Notes under the pieces: generated by a model | The model's input: the letters and a program-made list of their open reading frames with translations, nothing else | Databases searched by the model: none | Told to the model about the DNA's origin: nothing | Position numbers and translations under genes: made by a program | Assembly (NCBI GenBank): GCA_000434215.1 | Contig: HF999696.1 | Span: forward strand, 26,910 to 44,158 | Reading direction: 5' to 3' | Source of the DNA: Bacteroides sp. CAG:144 | GTDB taxonomy: Bacteria > Bacteroidota > Bacteroidia > Bacteroidales > UBA11471 | DNA length: 17,249 nucleotides | In this document: positions 7,746 through 13,972 of the stretch, piece by piece | Layout: every line of letters begins with the position of its first letter | How positions within the stretch are numbered: position 1 is the first letter of the stretch

Positions 7746-7750
7746 CCTAC

Positions 7751-8287
7751 ATGGAACAAGGATTCATTCATCTTTATACAGGCAACGGAAAAGGGAAAAC
7801 CACAGCCGCTTTCGGGCTGGCCGTAAGAGCTTTATGTGCAGGAAAGAACGTCTTTGTAGGACAATTCGTAAAATCGATGTGTTACAACGAAACAAAAATC
7901 GAAACGCTTTTCAACGGTACAAATTCCCTGTGGGGACATATTCGCATCGAACAATTCGGTCGCGGTTGTTTCATTGACAAAGATCCCGAAGCCATCGATG
8001 TAGAAATGGCCCGAGAGGGACTGCGGCATTGCTCGTCATTGCTCAGTACCGGAGCGTACGACATAATCATTCTCGACGAACTGACCATCGCCCTTTATTT
8101 CGGATTGCTTTCTTGCGAAGATGTCATCGACGCTCTGAACAATCGCGCCCCACAGATCGAGGTCGTCATAACCGGCCGATACGCCCCGCAATGCCTCATC
8201 GACAAAGCCGATCTCGTAACGGAGATGCAGGAGGTCAAACACTATTACACACAAGGCGTACTTTCACGAGACGGCATCGACAGATAA
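7751..8287 (+). CDS. cobO: Cob(I)alamin adenosyltransferase, CobA/CobO/BtuR type
   Basis: This 178-residue cytosolic enzyme transfers the adenosyl group of ATP to cob(I)alamin, giving adenosylcobalamin. The P-loop GNGKGKTT (residues 11-18) directly follows the first strand (FIHLYT), as in CobA. The expected acidic motif DIIILDELTIAL (about 104-115) and the C-terminal region with VVITGRYAP fit the family, as does the length. The start codon lies 5 bases past a full -7 box, implying a leaderless message. There is no cobalamin biosynthesis operon around it. Its only close partner is the divergent Dph6-like ATPase. It converges with the CAT-like gene across 18 bases with no visible terminator. 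Confidence 0.93.
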   Translation: MEQGFIHLYTGNGKGKTTAAFGLAVRALCAGKNVFVGQFVKSMCYNETKIETLFNGTNSLWGHIRIEQFGRGCFIDKDPEAIDVEMAREGLRHCSSLLSTGAYDIIILDELTIALYFGLLSCEDVIDALNNRAPQIEVVITGRYAPQCLIDKADLVTEMQEVKHYYTQGVLSRDGIDR

Positions 8288-8305
8288 GCGGGAACTACAC
8301 AAAAC

Positions 8306-8983
8306 TCAAAGATTGAACCATGCCGACGGATCGGCCACCATTTCCTGCACATCATTGATGAGTTTGCAAGTATGGTATCCGTCGGCCACCGCATGATGCA
8401 CCGATACGGAAAACGGCAGTAACAAACGGCTGTCCCGCTCGAAATATTTGCCGAACTTAATCAATGGAAACAGAAACGAATTCTCAACATAAGTATCTTG
8501 GGCAAAGGCCGTGTAACTCAACCACGGCAGGCAAGACACAGGACAAAAATTGCGAGGCTGACCGGGACGAGCCTTAACGACTCCTGTTATACCTCCATAC
8601 GTTTCCATATCCCGCAAAACCGTGTCGTAAAACGTCGAGAAATCTCTATCATACTCACTCCACACATCGGTAAACGTCTTGGTCTCATCGTGGAATACCG
8701 TATAGCTCGGAACAACTTCTTCCCAATAACCCAACCTATTGTTACTGTCGAAATCCATACGGAACTCCTTATTCGCATTCACAACCCTCATAATCGCATA
8801 AAGCATCGTAGGAAAGAATTTCAAACCACGATGCTTGCGATATGCCGCCAATTCGGTTATATCGATATTCGCATTTAACGTGTACCGGCACTTGATACGA
8901 TTATAGTAATAATCGAAATAAATATCTCGTTCCCACTTTGTCCGGTCTATAAGATGAAAAGTATCATTCATTGCTATCTCCAT
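8306..8983 (-). CDS. Chloramphenicol acetyltransferase-like protein (type A CAT fold)
   Basis: The 225-residue protein (221 if translation starts at the second ATG, 8971, MNDTFHLID) matches the type A CAT family in length and order. The catalytic motif VHHAVADGYH (residues 195-204) has the general-base histidine at 197 and the structural aspartate at 201, four residues later as in CAT. SCLPWLSYTAF contains the serine that stabilises the transition state in CAT. The enzyme would transfer acetyl from acetyl-CoA to a hydroxyl group. Whether chloramphenicol is the substrate cannot be told; chromosomal homologues of this kind need not confer resistance. It lies 15 bases after an NlpE-like lipoprotein gene on the same strand, so the two are probably cotranscribed. 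No mobile-element sequence is nearby. Confidence 0.85.
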   Translation of the reverse strand: MEIAMNDTFHLIDRTKWERDIYFDYYYNRIKCRYTLNANIDITELAAYRKHRGLKFFPTMLYAIMRVVNANKEFRMDFDSNNRLGYWEEVVPSYTVFHDETKTFTDVWSEYDRDFSTFYDTVLRDMETYGGITGVVKARPGQPRNFCPVSCLPWLSYTAFAQDTYVENSFLFPLIKFGKYFERDSRLLLPFSVSVHHAVADGYHTCKLINDVQEMVADPSAWFNL

Positions 8984-8998
8984 TTATATTCTTACACT

Positions 8999-9466
8999 CT
9001 ACCGAATATCCGTTCGCTTCCAGAAAAGCGCCCCGTCGATTTTCCCGCAGGTATCATTCAACAGAACAAGACGGCCGCTCTCATATAGGAAATTGAATAT
9101 CGGGCCTCCGCCATTCGCCACAAGCTGCCATACCACGGCATCGACATCGTCGGGAGTGCCCCGTTGTGTATACCGGCGTCCCGAATAAGACGGCAACGAC
9201 TCGTCCGCACTATCGACAGGAGAAAGCGTAAAAACACCATTGCCGCTATATATCCTGCTTTTTAGGGTCAAAATGTAACAAAAGGTGTCGGGATAAAGAG
9301 GCCCTTCATAGGTACACACCCGAAAAGCGCCCAAAGACGAATCGTTTTCCCGAGAATCCCCCACAACGACACCGCCGATTTTCTCGACACCTCTATTTTC
9401 CGTCCGGGACATACAACCGCACAAAAGCAAATACAGCGTAAACGCCAAAGGCAACATTCTTTTCAT
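8999..9466 (-). CDS. NlpE-like small lipoprotein
   Basis: The 155-residue protein begins with a lipoprotein signal (KR, hydrophobic LPLAFTLYLLL, lipobox LCGC with the lipidated cysteine at 18), so it is exported and membrane-anchored. The rest (about 49-152) resembles the NlpE N-terminal beta-barrel domain. It has the opening YEGPLYPDTFCYILTL, a middle turn with an R-Y-T-QRG strand, and the closing strands GRLVLLNDTCGKIDG. The CxxC motif of E. coli NlpE (metal or redox sensing) is not visible: the segment reads YPDTFC with a single cysteine. In E. coli NlpE signals surface and lipoprotein stress; the role of Bacteroidota versions is not settled. It leads a two-gene unit with the CAT-like gene. 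Confidence 0.7.
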   Translation of the reverse strand: MKRMLPLAFTLYLLLCGCMSRTENRGVEKIGGVVVGDSRENDSSLGAFRVCTYEGPLYPDTFCYILTLKSRIYSGNGVFTLSPVDSADESLPSYSGRRYTQRGTPDDVDAVVWQLVANGGGPIFNFLYESGRLVLLNDTCGKIDGALFWKRTDIR

Positions 9467-9487
9467 GAACGACTTTCAAGTTCTTCA

Positions 9488-9519
9488 CAAATATATATCT
9501 ATCCATGTATTTTATCAAT
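9488..9519 (-). promoter_or_regulatory. Promoter of the NlpE-like / CAT-like pair
   Basis: On the minus strand the -7 box TATATTTG (9495-9488) is a full match, and ATTG (9519-9516) lies 20 bases upstream as a three-of-four -33 match. The lipoprotein start codon follows 21 bases after the -7 box. Confidence 0.7.
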
Positions 9520-9602
9520 TTTTCGGTCATTAATCGTCCAACAATCTGTCCGACATTTCCATCGGAATAACCGTAACATCTCGGTCATTACCAATTAATC
9601 GC

Positions 9603-9610
9603 TATCTTTG
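9603..9610 (+). promoter_or_regulatory. -7 box of the HAD phosphatase gene
   Basis: TATCTTTG is a full TAnnTTTG match, 27 bases before the chosen start codon (9638). It overlaps an alternative in-frame ATG at 9608, which therefore cannot be the start if this box is used. No clear -33 TTTG is present. Confidence 0.62.
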
Positions 9611-9637
9611 CAAAATCTCACGACTTACTACTCCGTC

Positions 9638-10264
9638 ATGGTAAAAACACTCATCTTCGATTTCGGCGGCGTCATTGCCACCATAAGCCGCGACAAGGCT
9701 GTCGCCGCATTTACCCGCATAGGACTGAATGACGCCGATGCCCGGCTCGACAAATACCACCAATCGGGAATATTTCAAGCACTGGAAGAAGGGAAACTCG
9801 ACGAAATCGGATTCCGCACCGAATTGGGTCGCCTTTGCAATCGGGAACTCTCTTTCGAAGAGGTAAAAAAAGCTTGGTTGGGATTTTTCGTAGAAGTACC
9901 TCCGGCCATTCTCAAATACCTCGAAGAGTTGAAAAAGGAGTATCGCATTCTGATATTGAGCAACACCAATCCCTATGTGATGTCATGGGCATGCAGCACG
10001 GAATTTTCGTCCGAAGGGAAACCACTCACCCACTATGCCGATCGGCTATATCTGTCTTATCAAATCGGGTATACCAAACCGGCTCCCGAGATTTTCCGAC
10101 ATCTCATCGACGATAGCGGAATATGCCCCGAAGAGGCTCTCTTTGTCGATGACGGCGCATCGAATGTAAAAAAAGGAGAAGAATTCGGTTTCCATACATT
10201 TTGTCCGGCAAACGGCAGCGACTGGCGTTCCGACCTCTCGGCTCTTCTGCAACGACTCGGGTAA
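9638..10264 (+). CDS. HAD-superfamily phosphatase, YihX-like
   Basis: From the ATG at 9638 the protein has 208 residues and starts MVKTLIFDFGGV, as expected for the family. The ATG at 9608 lies in the promoter box and adds ten unconserved residues. Motif I is FDFGGV with nucleophile Asp8. The usual second acidic residue is Gly, as in YihX and related HAD-IA proteins (for example FDLGNV). Motif II is LSNTN (Ser108), motif III the lysine of YTKPAPEIF, and motif IV FVDDGASNV (Asp171, Asp172). A helical cap lies between motifs I and II. E. coli YihX is an alpha-glucose-1-phosphate phosphatase; a sugar phosphate is the likely substrate class here, but this is inference. The gene stands alone, convergent with the TRIC-like gene. 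Confidence 0.9.
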   Translation: MVKTLIFDFGGVIATISRDKAVAAFTRIGLNDADARLDKYHQSGIFQALEEGKLDEIGFRTELGRLCNRELSFEEVKKAWLGFFVEVPPAILKYLEELKKEYRILILSNTNPYVMSWACSTEFSSEGKPLTHYADRLYLSYQIGYTKPAPEIFRHLIDDSGICPEEALFVDDGASNVKKGEEFGFHTFCPANGSDWRSDLSALLQRLG

Positions 10265-10359
10265 AGACTCGTTTCGACAGCAAACCTCGAAAAGCATTAT
10301 TTCCCGACAAACCCAGGAATCATCTCGCGCGCATGCACGGCCCGATATGACAAGTATTT

Positions 10360-11007
10360 CTATCGCTGCTCATCATCGGGAGAAGTCGGGATTTCCTCCT
10401 CTTTACCGCCAAGAATAGGCAGACATATTTTATATTTCACGGCCAAGATACGCGTAACGAACACACCCGATCCACCGACAAGCTGGCATACATACGACTC
10501 CATACCCAACCGATAGCATACCCAGTAAAACACACCACCGACAACACATGCCATTGCATATATCTCTTTCCTGAATATCAGCGGTATTTCATTGATGAAG
10601 ACATCGCGTATCACACCTCCGGCCGCACCGGTAATACTTCCCATGATAACTGCCACCCAGAAAGGATAACCCAATGCAAGACTTTTACCTGCACCGACAA
10701 CCGTAAAAAGAGCCAGACCTATGGTATCGAAAATAAAAAAGGTATTGTCGAGACGCACCAGTCTTTTCTCGAAAACGATAACCCATACCAACGCCAACCC
10801 CGTGCAAATAAGGTACATGGGATCGGTCATCCATGCCGGAGTAACATCGAGCAAAAGATCGCGTATCGTCCCACCGCCGATAGCGGTAACAAAACCCACG
10901 ACATACGCACCGAACCAATCGAAACGTTTGGCCGACGCCAAGCGTATCCCGCTGATAGCAAAAGCAAACGTACCGATAAAATCGAGTATCTGAACAAATG
11001 TCGGCAT
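10360..11007 (-). CDS. TRIC/UPF0126 family membrane protein (YicG-like)
   Basis: The 215-residue integral membrane protein consists of two homologous halves of three membrane segments plus a last helix. Each half has the UPF0126 glycine-rich signature: AIGGGTIRDLLLD (42-54) and GAAGGVIRDVFINEIP (127-142). The family is homologous to trimeric intracellular cation channels, and prokaryotic members have been described both as cation channels and as small-solute transporters. Substrate here is unknown. The last 20 residues (GGKEEEIPTSPDDEQR) form an acidic tail, probably cytosolic. It starts 12 bases after the GNAT-like gene and is likely transcribed with it. The 95-base gap to the convergent HAD gene shows no clear hairpin terminator. 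Confidence 0.9.
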   Translation of the reverse strand: MPTFVQILDFIGTFAFAISGIRLASAKRFDWFGAYVVGFVTAIGGGTIRDLLLDVTPAWMTDPMYLICTGLALVWVIVFEKRLVRLDNTFFIFDTIGLALFTVVGAGKSLALGYPFWVAVIMGSITGAAGGVIRDVFINEIPLIFRKEIYAMACVVGGVFYWVCYRLGMESYVCQLVGGSGVFVTRILAVKYKICLPILGGKEEEIPTSPDDEQR

Positions 11008-11019
11008 ACGGAAAAGATT

Positions 11020-12156
11020 CTAAATATCTTTTGCATAAGCGCGACGGCGCTTATGCAACTGTTGCTCGAAATATTGCCACTGTTGTTGTACCTTATTGTT
11101 GGTTACCATCTCCGGATTGGTTTCGGTATATTTCACGCCATTCTTGATGAAGTAAGGTAAAATATCATCGAAAAGTAACGCGTTAGCCCCCATATTCTGA
11201 TAATCGGGATGTATGGCAACAAGCAACAGATCTACGATGTCGTTTTTCCCTTTCAACGCTTTCAGCAAGTGAACAAACCCGAATGGGAACATTTTTCCAT
11301 GCGCTTTCTGCAACGCACGGCTCATCGACGGCATGGCGATACCCACACCCACCAATTCATCTTTCTCATTAACAATGAGCGACAAATATTCCAACGGAAC
11401 CATCGGCACATACATTTTTACATAATGATCGATCTGTCGTGGAGTAAGCGTAGAATATCCGTATAGATCTTTATACGCCTCGTTGATAAGCTCGAATATC
11501 TGCCGACCATAATCACGAGCCACATCATTGATATTCGTATACTCACGAATCACGCTACGCAAATGATATTTCTGTCGGACAATCTCGGCTATCCGCGCAT
11601 GTTTTTCCGACATAACAGGAGGAACCGTGAGCTTGAACTCTACCCATTCGCATTCCGTTTCAAATCCTCTTCGTAAAATATGGTCGACATAATAAGGATA
11701 ATTATAAATAGTCGCCATCGTCCCCAACTGGTCGTAACCCTCGATAAGCAATCCCTCCGGATCCATATCAGTAAATCCCATAGGCCCGACCAGATGATTC
11801 ATACCCTTCGAACGAGCCCATTCCTCGACCGCATCGAAAAGCGCATCGCTCACTCGCGCATCATCGACAAAATCCACAAACCCGAAACGAGTCTCTTTTT
11901 TCCCAGTCTTTTCGTTGAGATTCCGATTGATGATTCCGGTAATGCGACCCACCGGTTTCTTTCCTTCATAAGCCATAAAATGCACCGCTTCGCAGAAGTC
12001 AAAAGCAGGATTCTTTGCCGGAGTAAATGTATTCAATTCATCGGCCACCAAAGGTGGTACTTTATATGGATTTCCTTTGTAAAGATCGATATTGAATTGC
12101 ACATATTTTTTCAAGGCGCGACGTCCCGATATTTCTCGAATAGTTATAGGCTCCAT
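11020..12156 (-). CDS. GNAT-fold protein of the YghO-like group, function unknown
   Basis: The 378-residue soluble protein has no signal or membrane segment. It starts with a conserved-looking EPITIREISGRRALKKYVQF and contains YKGNPYKVPPL near residues 24-34. A central GNAT-like core holds the strands VGRITGIINRN (about 72-82) and LVGPMGFTDMDPEGLLIEGY (about 122-141). A C-terminal second GNAT-like part has VDLLLVAIHPDYQNMGANALL (about 310-330), where QNMGA sits at the acetyl-CoA pyrophosphate-loop position in place of the canonical Q/RxxGxG/A. This pattern fits the large YghO-like proteins common in Bacteroidota, whose substrate is not known. It is the first gene of a probable pair with the TRIC-like gene and has its own -7 box. 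Confidence 0.82.
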   Translation of the reverse strand: MEPITIREISGRRALKKYVQFNIDLYKGNPYKVPPLVADELNTFTPAKNPAFDFCEAVHFMAYEGKKPVGRITGIINRNLNEKTGKKETRFGFVDFVDDARVSDALFDAVEEWARSKGMNHLVGPMGFTDMDPEGLLIEGYDQLGTMATIYNYPYYVDHILRRGFETECEWVEFKLTVPPVMSEKHARIAEIVRQKYHLRSVIREYTNINDVARDYGRQIFELINEAYKDLYGYSTLTPRQIDHYVKMYVPMVPLEYLSLIVNEKDELVGVGIAMPSMSRALQKAHGKMFPFGFVHLLKALKGKNDIVDLLLVAIHPDYQNMGANALLFDDILPYFIKNGVKYTETNPEMVTNNKVQQQWQYFEQQLHKRRRAYAKDI

Positions 12157-12177
12157 GCTTACATCATTTTAGGGTGG

Positions 12178-12185
12178 CAAAAATA
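12178..12185 (-). promoter_or_regulatory. -7 box of the GNAT-like / TRIC-like pair
   Basis: TATTTTTG on the minus strand fully matches TAnnTTTG and lies 21 bases before the start codon at 12156. The expected -33 TTTG at 19-21 bases is not evident; a TTTG 10 bases upstream is too close. Confidence 0.58.
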
Positions 12186-12314
12186 ATGAAAAAGGCAAAC
12201 ATAATATCAGAAACCCTAATAAAATTAAAAACCGGAACATCATACCGCCATACGGCAAAAATATTCCGTACAGGACCCACCACCGGCCGGAGAAGAGAAA
12301 TTTTTCCGGAAATA

Positions 12315-13217
12315 TTACAGTCTCAACTTCAACCCGGCCAAAATCGTATCGGGACGGAAATTGAATACCGCATTCATTTCTCCGGCCATACACAAACCGC
12401 AATCACGGCAGATACCGAGCTCCTCACCCGCACAGTTGGCCCGCTTATGGTCGGCATATATGAAATTCGTTACCCAACAACGACGTTTGAAACGGTTATG
12501 CTTCATCAATCTAAGACCTGATATCGAATTCATGATCGGATAGCCTTCCCGTTTCATGCGAATGACCGTATCGATTACCTCCTCCCGCTGCTCCCTCGTT
12601 ATCATAAGATTCTCGGCATCGGGAAAAGGGGTATAAAAATTGATGGAAATACTTTCGATAGCCGGGTTCTTCTTGACATATTGTATTGTCTCGGCAACCG
12701 ATTCCCAGTTATATTTATTCACAACCATATTTACACTGAGATGCGGATGTCCGCATTCGGCGATATTTTTTTCAAGTCGAGCAAAAGTCCCCTCCCCCCG
12801 AATCATTTCGTGATATTTCCCATAACCGTCGAGACTTACCCATATACTATCGGCATGGCTTCCCCGAAACGGCAACTGGGCGTTGGTCGTGATCGTCGCC
12901 GAGAAAAAGCCAACTTCACGAGCAAGATCTATTACATCATCGATACGGTAATCGCCATCGCGCCATATCATCACTTCGCCTCCTTCGAAATCGACAAAAC
13001 GGGAGCCCAGCCGATAGGCATATTCCAACTCGCCGCGAATCTCTTCGTAGGTCATGATGTGAGGATCGGCTTTGGCATAAACCGAACAATGTTTGCATTT
13101 AAGATTGCATTTATCGGATATAAACAAGACCGTCTGCAAAGGTCTTTTGCGCCCCAGTACCCTCGCGCCGAAAAACCAATTTGCCAAATAGAACATCTGT
13201 GATAACTTCATCGTCAA
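12315..13217 (-). CDS. Radical SAM enzyme with a C-terminal cysteine cluster
   Basis: The 300-residue protein has the radical SAM cluster motif CNLKCKHC (Cys37, Cys41, Cys44), which holds the 4Fe-4S cluster that cleaves S-adenosylmethionine. A GGE motif (DFEGGEVMIW) fits the SAM-binding strand. C-terminal cysteines at 247, 262, 270, 273 and 276 (including CRDCGLC) look like an auxiliary iron-sulfur (SPASM/twitch-like) site. The N-terminus is unusual: before the motif are about 30 residues with an amphipathic, aromatic helix (MFYLANWFFGARVLG) that may sit on the membrane. The ATG overlaps the stop codon of the upstream prenyltransferase remnant (ATGA, 13214-13217), so the two were one operon. 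Modification of a peptide or of a lipid are both possible; I cannot name the reaction. An ATG two codons later (13211) is an alternative start. Confidence 0.87.
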   Translation of the reverse strand: MTMKLSQMFYLANWFFGARVLGRKRPLQTVLFISDKCNLKCKHCSVYAKADPHIMTYEEIRGELEYAYRLGSRFVDFEGGEVMIWRDGDYRIDDVIDLAREVGFFSATITTNAQLPFRGSHADSIWVSLDGYGKYHEMIRGEGTFARLEKNIAECGHPHLSVNMVVNKYNWESVAETIQYVKKNPAIESISINFYTPFPDAENLMITREQREEVIDTVIRMKREGYPIMNSISGLRLMKHNRFKRRCWVTNFIYADHKRANCAGEELGICRDCGLCMAGEMNAVFNFRPDTILAGLKLRL

Positions 13218-13685
13218 GCGGCTATTTTAAGAACTACATTTACCAATAGGAGAACAAGGGCAAAAAAGGAAATCAGATTCCTAGCCATCAGCCACCGGTA
13301 CATGAACCAATCGATTCCTGCCTCCCGATAGGCCGGGAAATTACTCATGGGTCCGAACCATTTTTTAAGAACGATTTCTTCGGGGAGTCCGTCGACAAAA
13401 CGGCGAAGTGAACGCCACAAAAAAACCGCTATCGGCAACAAAACAAGCACGCAAAGATAAGCTGCCGGCAACATACCGACCGATACCCCGGCGATAATCG
13501 TAATAATCATCGAGAAGATTCATACCCAAATGCGCACACGCCACACCACATAAAGCGACCAAAGACAATCCCCACGAGAACGATCCGTAATCCAACGACA
13601 TTCCTATGGCCAAAAACCCGGGCAATAAACTTTGTGGTAAAGAGATGTGCCGGGCGTTTTTTATCCAGAAACCTATTTTACTCAT
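13214..13685 (-). pseudogene. UbiA/MenA-type prenyltransferase gene broken by an internal deletion
   Basis: Two overlapping frames carry the two ends of one UbiA protein. Frame A starts at 13685 (MSKIGFWIKNARHISLPQS) and is family-like to about residue 67. It includes the first Asp-rich site NLLDDYYDYRRG (56-67), then reads arginine-rich nonsense to 13365. Frame B (13510-13214, 98 residues) gives the usual C-terminus: membrane helix IIAGVSVGMLPAAYLCVLV, loop KKWFGPMSNFPAYREAGIDW, and a last helix. Together about 165 family-like residues remain of the usual 290-300, and the second DxxxD site and middle helices are absent. The bases around 13485-13510 read sensibly in both frames, as expected if a deletion joined two similar short sequences. 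Neither part alone could bind prenyl diphosphate and catalyse. An assembly collapse is the main alternative. Confidence 0.82.
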
Positions 13686-13870
13686 AAGGGCGGCGAATTT
13701 ACAAAAAAGAATCGACTCATTGTCACGCCACAGTAGAAAGATAAAAAGACAAACCTCTGCAAAATGAGAAATAAACTCCTTTTACGGAACAAAATAGCCC
13801 ATTATTTGTCATGTAAAGAGAGCAAACAAAGACAGTAAAATAAAAAATATCATTGATTAGAGAAAAATTT

Positions 13871-13889
13871 CCTTAATATAGATTTAAGG
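13871..13889. repeat. Inverted repeat in the pckA promoter region
   Basis: CCTTAA (13871-13876) and TTAAGG (13884-13889) are perfect 6-bp arms around a 7-base spacer. The right arm lies where the -33 element of the pckA promoter would be, so a bound regulator could act on RNA polymerase. No protein is known to me to bind it. Confidence 0.45.
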
Positions 13890-13904
13890 TATCGGAAAAT
13901 GTAT

Positions 13905-13912
13905 TACCTTTG
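13905..13912 (+). promoter_or_regulatory. -7 box of pckA
   Basis: TACCTTTG is a full TAnnTTTG match 60 bases before the pckA ATG. The upstream TTTA at 13883-13886 (18-base spacer) is the best -33 candidate. A leader of roughly 55 AT-rich bases without an obvious hairpin follows. Confidence 0.72.
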
Positions 13913-13972
13913 TAAGCGATTTAGAAGAGAATCATTAAAAAATTTTCATAGGTCAAATTAATTTTAAAAACA

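Noticed and set aside
7676..7750. Cobalamin riboswitch upstream of cobO
   Set aside because: The whole gap is 75 bases and the -7 box ends 5 bases before the ATG, leaving no room for it.
7676..7771. Upstream ATG (7771) for the Dph6-like gene
   Set aside because: It would overlap the cobO start, cross a full -7 box, and add 32 residues that do not resemble the family.
9608..9637. Upstream ATG (9608) for the HAD phosphatase
   Set aside because: It overlaps the TATCTTTG promoter box, and the ten extra residues precede the usual N-terminal strand of the family.
12169..12402. 77-codon minus-strand frame between the radical SAM and GNAT-like genes
   Set aside because: It overlaps the end of the radical SAM gene in another frame and has no promoter or family resemblance; the hydrophobic tail comes from AT-rich intergenic sequence.
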